Source of the DNA: Liolophura sinensis
Taxonomy: Eukaryota; Mollusca; Polyplacophora; Chitonida; Chitonidae
Reading direction: 5' to 3'
Length of the DNA: 64,000 bases
Assembly (NCBI RefSeq): GCF_032854445.1
Contig: NC_088295.1
Span: 62,663,249-62,727,248, forward strand
Made by a program: the position numbers and the translations under genes. Below, in pieces: positions 25,155-45,992 of this stretch. Every line of letters starts with the position of its first letter. The first letter of the stretch is position 1. Below the pieces are notes generated by a model that searched no databases, was not told the origin of the DNA, and saw only the letters and a list, made by a program, of their open reading frames with translations.

Positions 25155-28100
25155 ACATGTGTATTCGTCCACGGAGATCTCTCCTGGTCCACATGGCACA
25201 CATATCCAACAGCACGACCACTGGTGCTGCAAAACCTGTAAGTCCAAACAATGTATATTAAAATAAAGTTCTTTTGTTTTCTCTAAACATCAAGAAATAC
25301 TCTTTCCTGGCTTGTTTCCCAACACAGAATTCCATTAGCTAAACAATAATTTCAAGAATATTAATAACATTTATGACGGACTATCGTTTTATTCCTGTCA
25401 ATATTGGCATTCGCTCAACTTGTTTATGCAAATTCAAAAAGAGACCATGGGGCGGCTCGTTGTTCATTCCGTACCATTAATCTGAAATGCCGCCAAATCA
25501 TATAAACATCGTGAAGAGACATATCCCACGGGTGAAAGATAAGCCCCTTCTGGTTGACCCTTTTTGGGCAGATCCATTCCTGTTCTTGTATGAAAACGAC
25601 AACATGCAGAAGTTATTAAAGAGTAGCCAGTACAGATCCTTCTAGTTTAATAAAAGGTATATTGATGACCTGTTAGCTAGTTTTCATTAATCAGTATACA
25701 GAACAGAAGATATAAAAGAAGTATAAGCACTTTCACTGGATTTAAGGAAGCTACACACTATCCATTTTACTTAGATTTGTGTATGTACAAATGGGATACT
25801 GTTTTCCTGCCAGACCGAATTTACAATAAGAGGGATATTTTCAACTTTAACGGTGTTATTTATCATTATTACCATAGAAATGTATCAAAGGGCACTGCTT
25901 ATGACGCGAACATGTTTCTCTCTGTATGGCATGTGTTAGATCATGTGATATTAGACGAATTCATTCATCGTCACAAGTTAGTCTACTACAAAATTTAATG
26001 TGTAAATGATATTCCATCAAACGGCTTCAGTCCAAGTGTCTTAAATTTTACAATGAGTACAATTCCCGTGAGTAAATATGGACGGGGTGCCCCGAATCTT
26101 TGTTATGCACTCTGCTTTATACATGTAATTGTGTTTAATTCCGCTTAAGGGGACACAGAAGGTTATTATTGCATCGATAAATGAATAAAATCGCCATCTT
26201 CGATGCTTGAAGTGATGCAATCAAAACGCAACTGAGACACATATCTTTTTATTAAGGGTACCTTATTAATTTGAAAGGTTCAAGACTTGGATATCGATCG
26301 GAGTTAACAAGAATTAACATTCTTTGCGTCTTTCCAGCACAACTGAGCTGTTTACTGCTTAATTCTCTGTACATGACTCCTTTCCAAATTCTTACATACT
26401 TTGTTCGTTCTTTGGTGGTTTGTGTTATATTTTGTTTTGGAAATTGGTTTTCCGATCATTGACCTGGAATGTCCTTTATGTTTGACGTTTGGTATATCTG
26501 AATGTCTGTGACAACCCTATAATTTCACTTGTTCGCCGATATATACATGTAGGAAGCCTATATCATTAAGGAAAAAGTTTGGGTCAATTGACTCTACAAT
26601 TGAGCTTTTCAACTCAGAAAACCGAAAGATTCCTGTGTTTGTTTGATTGGTGTTTTACGCCGTACTCAAGAATATTTTACTTATACGAGTGGAAACCGGG
26701 CAGAGCCCGGGGAAACCCACAACAGTCCGCAGGTTGCTGGAAAACCTTTCCACGTACGGCAGACTCCTGTGAGTTTTCCGACTATTACTGTGAGCCATCA
26801 ATATCACCAGATGAATTTCGTGACTCAGCTGATCTGGTCAGTTTTCGGAGTTGAGTTTACTCAGTTGTATAACTCAGATTTTGTATTCAGTTGATTCAAA
26901 CTTCTTTCAGTAGAGTGTTGCACACTGTGATCTTCTCACCCTGATGTAATCCTTGGAACACGGCTGACTACAGACTGATTGAGGGGGGCCCATTCCCTCC
27001 TTTGTCGACCCCAGGGGCCACTGTATAGGATGATGGTCCATTTCCAGTTGATCATTGTTCCAGATCCCGACCTGAACAGGGCGGTAGCTCCCGGTTATCG
27101 AACCATCGAATATGTGCTGATAGTTCAGGATGGCGTAGCTAAGAAAAACAGCCAAAATATGTATTTATCAATTTGATTGCTGTTCAACAACATACTTAAA
27201 AAGTTTTTGCTTGTACGACGGTGGCCTTTTTTTATCAGACGGGTGGGAAAAGCCGGAGTAACACCGAGCTCTTTGGGTAAGTTATACCCGCAAACTCTAC
27301 CACTTATGACATTTGTCATGTTGGTGAAAGGCAAGGCACACCAGAGAGCACAGTCTACCGCTTAAGTTACCACTAAGGCCCCGAAAACAAAGGAATCTGA
27401 CATGTCGAACGGAATAGATGAGAAAATAATAAAGATGTAGTTATAAGGAGTCAAGTATGCAAGAACCACTTCTCTCTACGATACATATTATACCACTTTT
27501 GACCTCTGACCAATCAGGTGTGAGCTTCAGTGACCTTTATGAACAAGAAATATCCATGTATTGCAAATCCGAATTGCTCCTTGTCTTCAGGTCGGGGCTT
27601 CTCCTCTCTAAAAGCAATTATGGAGAAAAACTACACAATATGTGTACTATACGAGCACACATTATTTGCAACAAATTTACACAGGAACATTACTGTGTAC
27701 CTTGCATACATCATCTTTATGTACCTACACTTTTAATGTGTATCGAATTGTGTACCTGCGATACACATTTTGTTTACATCGCCTGCGGTGTACGAAACGG
27801 TACACATTTGCTTCTTGAGAGTATGGTCATCGTTGACTGCTGAGTGTGGGATACACCGGGACAATGACTTCATTTCCATATTTATGAGTTTGTTACATGT
27901 ATATGAGATTTATAATCGTTCGCCGTGGTTTCCGAGGATTGTTACTTTTGTGAATAAAAATGAGTTGTCTTGGTACAACTGAAGACAAATGATCGAGATC
28001 TTCTTGAGACCACTTTGAAGAGGTGAGACAGAACTGCGAGAGGACTACAGAAATAACAGGCACATCGACACACTATATGAACAATAACACTGGGCTCCTA

Positions 28101-31100
28101 TTTTATATGCTGATCGACGTACAACTAGAGATTGAAAGCTGATGTAACTGGCGGATCCAGTCCAAACCGAAAGGCGCTATGCACCAATATGATGGCTTTC
28201 ACTCGGAGAGTAGATACATGTGTGCGCCGTAATTATTTGCGGTGAAAGGTGGCCCCAGGCATAGCTTTTAGAAAACAAACATTTTTATTGATTGGCTGGA
28301 AGTTTTATTTCGTACGCTTTCACTCATGTAGCTCGATCAGCACACAATTAAAACAGGATAGCCGCAGTACTCATCTAATTACTATACGTACACTGCCTTG
28401 GGCTCCCCATCTTCGTCAAACCAAATGGAACCTGCAGGTGAATTCTCCAGTTGAAGTGTTTGCCTGATATAACCTAGCAACCGCTCACCGTTGATCAGCC
28501 TCATGACGTCGCAATTCCGTCTTTCTCCACACTCCTGAACGTCAATCCTATGCAGACCCCAAGCTATGGCGTTCACCGCTTTATGGATCAGCCCGTAATC
28601 ATGACTTTCTTCGAATTCCGTTCTAATCTGCTCGTCACCTATACAATGGCGGATTTTCCCACATTTCCAATCACTTTATAGTTCACGCATTTATTGAATG
28701 ATTGATTTTTGGCGAAAGATAAAATGATTGCCAGATGGATGGCCAACCATATGAAGGAGTCCAACGAATGCTTAGGAACTGGAAAACTGCCCACCATTTT
28801 TTTAAACCACCTGATTAAAAACACCATATATTAGGTCGACTGTAATTAGACCGATCCTAAAATCCAGGGTCATTTGTAACCGTTGAGTGTGCGTCTGCGA
28901 GCAATGCTCACACTTTCGTCCTTTTGATTCATTTATTTATTTATTTCATTTTTTCAGTCTTTGTTTTAAATATGTTTAATATTTTCCAACTTTTACACTG
29001 AATTTCGAATCCTGGAAAATAAATGTAAATGTATATAAACGTACGAGCCCCGCCTTCCAGGTGTGTTACTCACCGGTGCAAGCCTTGCTGTAATTCGAAT
29101 CATGGGGCATTCCGAGTATACGACAGGAGAATTTCTGCTCCCAGTATTCCTTAAACCAAGGGTTTCTGTGGTTCGATTCTGGGCGTAATGAACGAAAGTA
29201 GTCATCGAAGTCGGTAACTGGCTCATAGCTCTGAAAAAGGGACAGACCACCGTGTGCAGCGCCCTCTACATCCCGAACTACAGACGGCTGTCTCACCCAG
29301 TCATTCCTGAAAAGCGTATTTTATATAATGAATATAATCTTTAGTCACATGTTTAATGGGAGTATTTGTCTTAATCCGAACCCTCATGTTCAGTATAAAA
29401 ATTGGATACAATAACAGTGGAAGGTAAATCGATTTATCTGTTTAAAAACCCGAAGAGCGAAGGCATTGTTTTTTGACACAAAATGTATCACCCACTCAAG
29501 GGTAATGGATTATTTTTAAAAAATGTATCCGTAGAAGAAAATATTTTTGGTATCGTATATAAATGTATATAAATTCCTGAAGTACGAATCATGACGCAGA
29601 GCAGGAGGTTTCACATACGTGTATTTTATTTTGATTTATTTATTTGGTTAATGTTTTACTCCGTACTCAAAACTCGAACATTTCACTCATGCATACAACG
29701 GTAGCCAGCATTATGGTAGGAGGAAACGTGAAGAGAATATAGCTTCACGCAAATATCAAATAAACACATCGATCATCAGTTTACAATTTACAACTTTCTT
29801 TAAAGGCCATCAATGGCTCGAAACAGTTATGCAAACACGTAATATCAAGAAACTTAGTATCACCGAAATATTCGAAAAACAATGACAAAGTGTCCATTCT
29901 GCGAACATTGGGTAGTCACATTCATGCATAGGCAAAAATTCTAGAAACATACGCTCCAACCATGACGAATTGCCCTTCCATTCCCCTTCTTTTGATGGCC
30001 AGTAATAGTCCACGAACTGTCCGGTAATCACATAAACACAGTATAACACGAGCCTTGTCGTATCTGGACAGGTCGTAAATAACCCCGTCAAAACGTGCCT
30101 CATCAGCGTCTTTGGGGAGCATACCTTGAGTGGCAATGCATATATGATTCTCCTTCAGAAAGTAGGTGAACTCATTATGTAAGTCGATACCGTTATAGTC
30201 TGTCAAGAGAATGAGAAAATTCAGCAATATTGGCTCATGTTATGGAAGACAAAAATAGAATGAATATTATGATAACAGTGAGGTAAAAAAAAAAAAGACC
30301 AGTCTGTCTAAAGATTTGAATATTGGAGAACTCCAAAATATCATTGTCACATTTCCCGAAAAATCCGTTTCATTTATTTGATTGGTGTTTAAACGTGTGA
30401 AAACCGAATAAGGCCATCATCAGCTCACTGGTAGGCTTAATTACTTGCTAACAGAACTGGATTCAGGAGAGCAGATTGGTAATACGCACATATAGATTGG
30501 TGGCTTCTTGAATTACAGTATGGGAAAGTGACAAATATTCCGTGTTCGAAATATGCATGGATGTTAGGCACATCTGCTGCAGGCTGTCCAAACTTTAGGT
30601 TTTTTTCTCTCTCGACGACAGGCCCTCGATCTATCAGTGCGATCGCCCACCCAAATGCAGCTCTTGATGTACCGCTGCAGTACAAAGCCAGATACGGGGG
30701 TTCCCCATTGGCCGGTAGGCATGTATCTAACACTCTGTGGGTAGATTGCTTCAAGGAAAAGACCTCTAATAATCGAAGTAGGCATCACTAAGTAGACCAC
30801 TAAGTAAAACCATGCATAAATATACTTCCATTTATTTTTGATTTTTTTGATTTTTTTTTTTTGAAGTTAAAGTTAGAGTTAAAGGCGCTCAAACATTTCA
30901 CTTTGAAGGTGGGCTTTATGGACCATACGAGTACTATCAGAGGTTAGGAACTCTGACGTCACCGGAAGTTTATCCAACTCTAATCACGACACTAAATGTT
31001 GGAATAACTCGTTTTACCCATGAGTGAAACATTACTGAAATAATGTGCCCCCCCCCCCCCCCACCAAAAAAAAAACAAAACAAAAAGCCCACCATAGTTT

Positions 31101-32887
31101 TCATACATATTAATGCCTTCCAACACTCTCGAAAAATCTGTAAAAAAATTAATAAAAGTCTTTTTATGCATAGTTTTCAGTTGTCTTTATGATGAACCCT
31201 ACTTTGTATTTTATCTTTCTTTTATTTTAATCACTGTTGCTTGCCTTTTAATCACTAGCACCTGGAATGAGTGCCTTGTCCCTCTCTCGGTGCTCGTGAG
31301 GTCTTGGTAACGGCTCATGGAGCTGTTCGTATGGCGTGCATATTTGTAAGCCACACACTGGAAAGATCCGCAATGTCTTATCGAAGTTCGGAGGTTAACC
31401 CTGAGTACTCCTGAGTTCCAGTTTCACAAAACGGCGTACGACATTTTTATCGTATAATTATCGTAATAATAATAATTATTTTCCTATTGGCCTATGTGTG
31501 ATTATTTTTGTGAAACTGGGCTCTGTTTCCTTCACCCATAAAACTGACACCCATCGCACAAGATTCAAATTCTTCAACAATAATCAAATAAATAAAACAC
31601 ATAATTTTTTTCTAAAAAAAACTTGGCTATAAGGACAGTCACAACACAACTCTAAACAGAGTAGGCTACTATTGTATCTAGTTACTTTATGAGAGACAAC
31701 ATCGGTACTAAATTATGGAGCTGGGCTTGGAATCTAAACTCGGTGGTACAGACTACATACGAATCAAGTGCAGTGTCCACGTTGTACCACTATTGTGATG
31801 AACACACTGAATAAAACCATGGCAGAGGTACACATGTCGTCGTTGCTTGTTAGAGGCTATGTTTATCGTATCAGTAATGAACAAATCGGATAAGCCTAAA
31901 ACCTTTGTTGAGGTACACTTGTCGTGGACTTGCTTTTTGCAGGTCATGTTTGTTGTATCAGCATTGTGATGAATATGATAAAACCATGACTGGGGTTGAT
32001 GTACACTATATCGTCGCTACCGTGGCTGTTGTAAACGTGACTGTACTGTCATGAACACATATTTCTAAAGGATGACTATGTAGGATGGCAGTTGGAATAA
32101 TTTTCCCCGGCACCATCTGGAAATGCTATTTAATTACTGTGTTAACTTGCTTCTCAAATATTTTCAGAAACAACCGGAAATTAACCCCTCAATACGGTAA
32201 TTACGTACTGTATCTCAGTGAATTAAATAGTAAATTATTGGATTACTTACCTTCAGTTGTTACTACAGAAATATACGACCAACTGTATGCCACAAGAATG
32301 TCGAGTAACGCCTTAGCGAGTTGTGTGTTGGAGGGTAGCAGGTGAACTAAGTACGGGAACTCTGACTTCAGCACGGAAGCTTTTTCCGCATAGCTGAACT
32401 GTGGAAGTTCATACGAGTTTAAGGATTTCTGGACTGCTATGGTCTGGCTAATAGAGTCTGGTCCAATCATCCCAGCCACAGGAGGCACCATAGGAAAGGG
32501 AGAGAATGAACTCACTGACGGTTTCGGTTGGTCTTTGATGATTTCTTGTGCGCTTCGAAGGGCATCGTCAGCATTGGACCAAGAGTCTTTAACAACGCCT
32601 CCCAGTTTAAAATTCCGTAAAATGTTGCCGTTTTGATTCAGACGATCCAGACTGTAGAAGAACATCTCAACTGAACGGATTCCCTTTTCACATATCCGCC
32701 CATGTTGTTGGTCGGAGGATATGGTGCCATTATCATTTGACGAACTTGGCTGGTGTACAGAGAAAATTGCTGCCAGTACAACGTCGCCATCTATTAGGGC
32801 GGTACGTGTCCCGCTTCTAACTGTTTGGGGAGCAAGACACAAAGCAACTGTGCACCAAAACCACCAGCATGAACCGTCCTTTGCCAT
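25155..32887 (-). CDS. Metabotropic glutamate receptor-like protein, class C GPCR (extracellular part, six exons)
   Basis: Exons on the minus strand: 32887-32251, 30199-29953, 29306-29074, 28638-28392, 27138-26940, 25235-25155. Total 1,644 nt (548 codons), all in phase with GT-AG sites. Residues 1-25 form a signal peptide (hydrophobic WWFWCTVALCLAP). A Venus-flytrap ligand-binding domain follows, with mGluR landmarks GPDSISQTIAVQ, SYISVVTTEDYNG, TVRGLLLAIKRRG, NPWFKEYWEQKFSC and LLGYIRQ. The Cys-rich domain has SVCSQPC and SCCWICVPCGPGEISVDEYTC-like spacing (read in two exons). Vertebrate mGluRs bind glutamate in the flytrap and signal through a following seven-helix domain and G proteins. 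By manual alignment several glutamate contacts are substituted (S72, K169, N187, D386). The seven-helix exons are not found. If the last donor (GTAGGT) is skipped, translation stops three codons later at 25143-25145. Start: the first Met, immediately before the signal peptide. Confidence 0.85.
25540..26090 (+). pseudogene. Decayed retroelement reverse transcriptase (C-terminal part)
   Basis: In the intron between receptor exons 27138-26940 and 25235-25155, on the opposite strand. The frame contains ADPFLFLYEND, then a YIDD catalytic box at 25658-25669, then, after in-frame stops and a frame change, RIYNKRDIFNFNG. These blocks occur in this order in a widespread family of animal retroelement reverse transcriptases. 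Stops near 25,645, 25,688 and 25,721 show it is dead. I cannot assign the element class (Penelope-like, DIRS-like or other) or see its ends. Confidence 0.6.
26300..26515. repeat. Dispersed repeat C, copy 1
   Basis: Carries TTTGCGTCTTTCCA, TCTTTGGTGGTTTGTGTTA, a CGATCATTGA(C)CTGGAA-like block and GTATATCTGAATGTC. The same series recurs at 62,895-63,100 and, shortened, at 63,555-63,660. Class unknown. Confidence 0.55.
26638..26765 (-). mobile_element. SINE family A, partial
   Basis: TTTGATTGGTGTTTTACGCC, GTACTCAAGAATATTT, ACCGGGCAGAGCCCGGGG and CCGCAGGTTGCTGG are clear family A body blocks in reverse orientation. The head is absent. It lies in a receptor intron. Confidence 0.85.
29628..29740 (-). 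mobile_element. SINE family A, partial
   Basis: TTTATTTATTTGGTTAATG, then TTTTACTCCGTACTCAAAAC, CCAGCATTATGGTAGGAGG. A tail-plus-body fragment in reverse orientation inside a receptor intron. Confidence 0.75.
31413..31523. mobile_element. Short MITE-like element (CCAGTTTCACAAAA ends)
   Basis: GAGTTCCAGTTTCACAAAA is mirrored by TTTTTGTGAAACTGGGCTC. The interior is about 75 bp of AT-rich sequence. It lies in the first receptor intron and has the same core as the elements at 3,094 and 11,779. Confidence 0.65.
32251..32887 (-). CDS. mGluR-like exon 1: signal peptide and first half of ligand-binding lobe 1
   Basis: Encodes residues 1-212. After the signal peptide come GDVVLAAIFSVHQ (first beta strand), a Cys in RICEKGIRSVEMFF (helix A), the PVAGMIGPDS loop and LPQFSYAEK. 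It ends at TTE plus one base, with donor GTAAGT. In vertebrate mGluRs the Arg of GIQR and the Thr of the YSAT motif contact glutamate. Here the aligned residues are Ser72 and Lys169. Confidence 0.9.
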
Positions 32888-33679
32888 GGTCTTGTGATAC
32901 TAGCACATTTGGCTCTGTTCAAATGAATGTAAGCTCCCTATGCCCCTGACGCAAATAGTAGGCTTAACCGAAAATGATAAATAAAAGGTCTTTAAATATT
33001 ACGGAGGTGTGTACGCAGTATGTAGTACATGTACAGTTGGTCTGCATGCCTAACTCAAAGCGGAAACTCATTAGCGGTCTTTACCTTAATATAAGTACAG
33101 GACGAGGGCGAATGTGCTCGGCTTTACTTAGACCTTTACACAAAAATAAAAGGTCAAAGACAATTGCGATACACGGCTTCTGTACATGAAGGTACTGTTA
33201 ACTTAATGAAAACATTTAGCACTAGTTTACACATTGCCATGTGGAACGTTAAAGCCGGTTTTGAACAGACATAATTTATCCAGCTTGATGAGAATATGGG
33301 GAGAGTGTTGATTGCGTGGACTTAATTTTTGTATTTTAAAGCCTAAAATTGCATTTTTAAAAAGTTAGGTCAGCCTATATCACATCTTTTAGATAGGCTA
33401 TATCTAAAATTGCACGAAAATAAAATTTTATCATATAGTCCATAAGAACACCCATTAGACATGGCATAAAATGGACTTGACGTCGTCAATTTAATTTCAT
33501 AAAAAAACCTGAGAAATTCAAATTTTATCTGGCCTCGGGGAAATGTTTTTAACAGGTCACTATATATAAAACATATAGCCCATATAAGCAACCATCTTAT
33601 ACATGGTATTATTTAATTGTCTGATCTATGTGTATTGATTTAGCTGATCGTTTTTTACCGCCATACTCAACAACATTTG

Positions 33680-33925
33680 CCGTAGTGACAAGCATGCCAG
33701 CGCAGCACAGTGATACAGGACCCGCTCACCAATGCGACGGCTGTGAGTTCAAGTCAAGCTCATGTTGGCTTCCTCTCCGGTGGTACATGTACATGTACGT
33801 GTTAAGGTCTGCCGGTAACGTGCAGGTGGTCGTATGGTTTCCTTCCTCCACAATGTTCCCCGCCATCTTATAAGTGAAACTAATAACACAATCAAATAAT
33901 TAATAATAAAATAAATAAATAAATC
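33680..33925 (+). mobile_element. SINE family A, near full length
   Basis: Head remnant (GCGCAGCACAGTGATACAGG), GCTCACCAATGCGACGGC, TGTGAGTTCAAGTCAAGCTC (B box GTTCAAGTC), GGTCTGCCGGTAACGTGC, CCGCCATCTTATAAGTGAAA and a long A/T tail of AAATAAATAAAT type. Confidence 0.85.
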
Positions 33926-34045
33926 CAGAATTTGTCACTTATACGATGACATCAGTTTTGTGGATGGAGGATACGAGCAAGTTACTCACAACTTTTCCTT
34001 AGGTGGGCCTATTCATTCCACATTGGTGGAAGATATTAGTGGTCG

Positions 34046-34285
34046 GGGCCTCCGTGGCCAAGGTGGTTTGCACGCCAGGCGGCGTAATGAACCAAGAGCC
34101 CACCAACGCGGTAGCTGTGACTTCAAGTCCAGCTGATGCTGGTTTCCTCTCCAGCCGTTCGGATGGTCGTGGGTTTCCCCATGTTCTGCCCCGGTTTCCC
34201 CTAACCAAAATGCTGGCCGCCGTCGTATAAGTGAAATATTCTTGAATACGGCGAAAAAATCCAATCAAATAAATAAATAAATATA
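34046..34285 (+). mobile_element. SINE family A, full length
   Basis: Begins GGGGCCTCCGTGGCCAAGG (diverged A box), GTGACTTCAAGTCCAGCTG (B box), then the body CATGTTCTGCCCCGGTTTCC, GCTGGCCGCCGTCGTATAAG, GTGAAATATTCTTGAATACG and tail AAATAAATAAATA. Confidence 0.92.
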
Positions 34286-34784
34286 AAGTGGTTTTCAGGA
34301 ATAATGACACTGCTCAGAGCGCCCACATGCATGGGCGTCACCGACTGCTCACTTTCACCAAGACCTCATACTAATTGAGTCTGCGATACATGAGCCTCCA
34401 GATAATACGTCTGTAGGCTAACACAGGGAACTATTCACCATGATATAGTATCTCATTGCTACAGAAACATCTACATGTAAAAATAATGATAACAATAATA
34501 AATCAAAAGAAAAAAAAACGGAGAAAGAGAAGAAATACAGACCAAGAAAAAACAAAAACAACAAACAAACAGATAATACACATGGAGGCACTAACCCAGA
34601 AGCAATTAAAGTAACTTCTTCATTGTGACTCATTTTAAAACGATGTGAATGGTATGTATTTATGTATGCTTAGTTTTGACGAGCTCAACATACTTCTACC
34701 TTCGATAAGGAATAAAGGTGATGTCATCAAAGTTCTAGAGGACATATAAATGCAGGTTTGCACTTTCACATGAGACCCAGGATA

Positions 34785-34862
34785 AGTGCCTGAGGCGAGG
34801 TGGCAGAACTCTGGCACTACTCCAAGAGAATTAATTAAATAGAACGTTGTATAGTTCTACCA
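34785..34862 (+). repeat. Arm repeat E, copy 1
   Basis: About 78 bp starting AGTGCCTGAGGCGAGGTGGC and containing AGAACTCTGGCACTACTCC. Similar to 35,950-36,028 (same orientation) and, inverted, to 35,326-35,403. Confidence 0.7.
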
Positions 34863-35325
34863 CAGTGATAGCAAAGGTGGTAGTGTGTAGAGCTACGGTT
34901 AGACTACGAAGGTGTATGTACTCTCAAAAAATAATTTGTTAAATTTACGGAATCTGAGTGATGCATGAATGTAGGCTGTTGTTGCACCAGACTGTTATGT
35001 TAAATAAAACACACGTGTGTTCTGTTAATTTCAACATATCGATTCTAATTAGGCTAACAGGATATTACGTTGAATATGACACAACATTGTGCTATAATAA
35101 ATACGTTCTAGAATCACTCAGACAACAGACTTTCTGTTAAATATAAAAGTTTTGTGAGTATAGGGCCTACATACTGTGTCTTCTTGTGACAGGGTGAGTC
35201 CATGTCGCCAAAGTGATGTCGCCACTGAAGTATGATGCCGAAGACACCGGCCATGCATGCAAACACTGAGACAACACCCCAATATCACCAGATGTATACC
35301 GCTACAGCTTCGCTAAAACTACGGA

Positions 35326-36028
35326 GTAGAACTACAAGACGTTCGGTTTAATTTTCTAGGAGTAGTACCACAGTTCTGCCAACTCGCACCTCAAGCACTT
35401 TTCTCGTTTCTCCTGCCAAAGTGGAGGCCAACACAAACATGCAGGCTACAATTTTGGCGGCCTCACCTTCATCCTTTGGGAGATTGCTGGATACGAAGAT
35501 CATCAAGCCATCCATGATGGTGACAGCGTCTATCCCGTATGAAAACAATGACTAGTGATTATCGTAACATTTGGTGGCGTTTAAAATTTTGCAGAACTGA
35601 ATTAGTGACTTTTGACATCACAGGTGGACCAGTTTCTTGGCTAGTAGTTCTCATCTGTATGGGTGAAATATTGTCAGTTTCTTGGCTAGTTTCTTGACTA
35701 GTAGTTCTCATCTGTGTGGGTGAAATATTGCCGCAGTTGTAGGCTTCAAAATGAACTACGTCAAGGCGGCTTCGAAAGGAACTCCATGCATGGGAGGCGA
35801 CAATGTTTACACTCACCATGGCCATCATGACGGATAGGTTTCGTTTTAACATGGGGCGATGATTTTCAAAGCCGGCCAGTTCTCCTAAGGTGAGACCGTC
35901 GAAATTATAGTACGTATATTTGTGGCATGTACTTGCGCAGGAGGCAGGCAAAAAAGGGCCTGAGGTGCGAGTGAGCAGAACTCTGGAACTACTGCGAGAA
36001 AATCAAATAGAACATTGTTTAGCTCTAC
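35326..36028. mobile_element. Element with inverted arms around small ORFs
   Basis: Arms at 35,326-35,403 and 35,950-36,028 are inverted copies of arm repeat E (shared core GCCTGAGGTGCGAG, AGAACT-TGG-ACTACT-C). They enclose about 545 bp. Minus-strand reading frames of about 66 and 130 codons occupy the interior: one contains VTIMDGLMIFVSSNLPKD, the other LAGFENHRPMLKRNLSVMM. A short direct duplication (TTCTTGGCTAGTAGTTCTC type) lies at 35,630-35,730. I do not recognise the products. It could be a nonautonomous transposon or an accidental foldback. Confidence 0.45.
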
Positions 36029-36881
36029 CCCGTAGTGTTAGTGACAGCTAACAGCTAGTGATAGCTAACATCTCACCCAGTTACACACTTGTGCGTATTA
36101 TATTGAGACCCTGCCAACCAATCCAGTTTCATAGCTCTAACCTCTTAGTGCTGAGCGCCACAATTCAGTGATATGGTGCATAACAGACAGCAAAAAACAC
36201 AGCACTTAACTAGCTACATTTCAGATGAAATAAAATTACAGGATATTGTACAGAAACAAAACAATTGGTATAGCCCTTTATATCGGAACTGTTACTGTAG
36301 GCATACAGAAAATAGAGAAAAAAAATCAATTGAATGAGACCAACAAATTATACTGGTTAAGCTGGAAATGTTTAACAGGAAAGGATGTACAGAAATGAAA
36401 ATACGCGGTCATGTGTAATCATGTACGTATGTATACTCCGACCATGACTGGACGAGCCCTTTATATTTGTCTAATTTATGTACAAGGAGTCTACAAAGCA
36501 AATCGTCATATACATATACCGGTACATTAATTGTGTGTATGTTTAATTGTTGGCACCGAACTGCTGATCAGCTGATTACTGTGCCGGTAGGCTTACTCTG
36601 AGTTAGGCACCCTAAAAATACTTGATCCACTCATGTTATCACAGCCTTAGGTATGTGAACGTTTAATGTAACAATGATAAAGCCAGTCAAATTGGTAATT
36701 TACACAACATATAGTCAGTGTGACATAGACCGATAAGATAATGTTCACTGGCCGTGTGACTGACCCACCCCTTTGTAGCAATCTCCTGACAGTGTCATAT
36801 ATCTGTAACGACTGCAATAACCAAATATATGAGCAGTGAAATCGCACCTGCGAGCAGGATGTTTTCAACAAATTTGGAAAG
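36029..36881 (+). promoter_or_regulatory. Upstream region of SDR1
   Basis: About 0.85 kb without a gene. It should contain the SDR1 promoter and 5' UTR, but I see no convincing TATA box or initiator. The sequence upstream of the SDR1 and SDR2 start codons is not obviously alike, so the two copies probably have different promoters. Confidence 0.4.
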
Positions 36882-45400
<8,519 letters not shown>

Positions 45401-45749
45401 ACCCAGCAACGGCTCACGAGTGCTCAAATGTCACTACGATCAGCACTTTTTGTTTGGATTATTTTTCAGATCACTGTGAAGCAAAATTGTAAACGGAACT
45501 AAATTTGAGGCGAATGTGTTTTTTGAAATGTGATTGATTTGCCCATTTTATTAATTATCAGTTTTTTTTTTAATACATCGGTCCTATGTAAAGTTTTTGG
45601 GACAATATTGTTAAACGGGAGCTATGTAGTCAGTCCTCAGATTTAAACACAGCACCTGCTATATAGTTACGTATTTGTTTTTAGAAAAGTTGCTTTTAAC
45701 GCTCCTTCAACACCCAGATTTTCAAACAATATGGCCAGGAACCAGTGAC

Positions 45750-45845
45750 ATGGTCGTAAGGACGACACTCAGTAAAAAGCTCCTTCCACCATAATGCTGG
45801 TCGCCGTCTATAAGTGAAATATTTTCCAGTTAAATAAATGAAGAA
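45750..45845 (+). mobile_element. SINE family A fragment
   Basis: CCTTCCACCATAATGCTGG, TCGCCGTCTATAAGTGAAAT and tail TTAAATAAATGAAG. Short 3' fragment in the SDR1 3' flank, absent from the SDR2 flank. Confidence 0.75.
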
Positions 45846-45992
45846 AAGGGTTACACTGTGTAGATCGAGTTCCCACATGTTTAGGCGAGGCTTTGATGTT
45901 GAGTTAGCCCTGAAAAGGATTACCCATTCTCCCATTTCACACCTACAGCGCTCATGATAACGCCCCCACCCCGCTGGCGTAAAGCCGCAAAT

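Larger units (their letters stand above)
32888..34780. other. Upstream flank of receptor-like gene; SINE-rich, no gene seen
   Basis: Noncoding sequence upstream of the receptor start, presumably holding its 5' UTR and promoter. No promoter element can be named with confidence. It contains two family A SINEs (listed separately). Confidence 0.5.

Noticed and set aside
27457-27843. Plus-strand 128-codon frame
   Set aside because: Lies in a receptor intron, shows no domain, and is rich in GTGTAC/GTACAC motifs that suggest low-complexity sequence.
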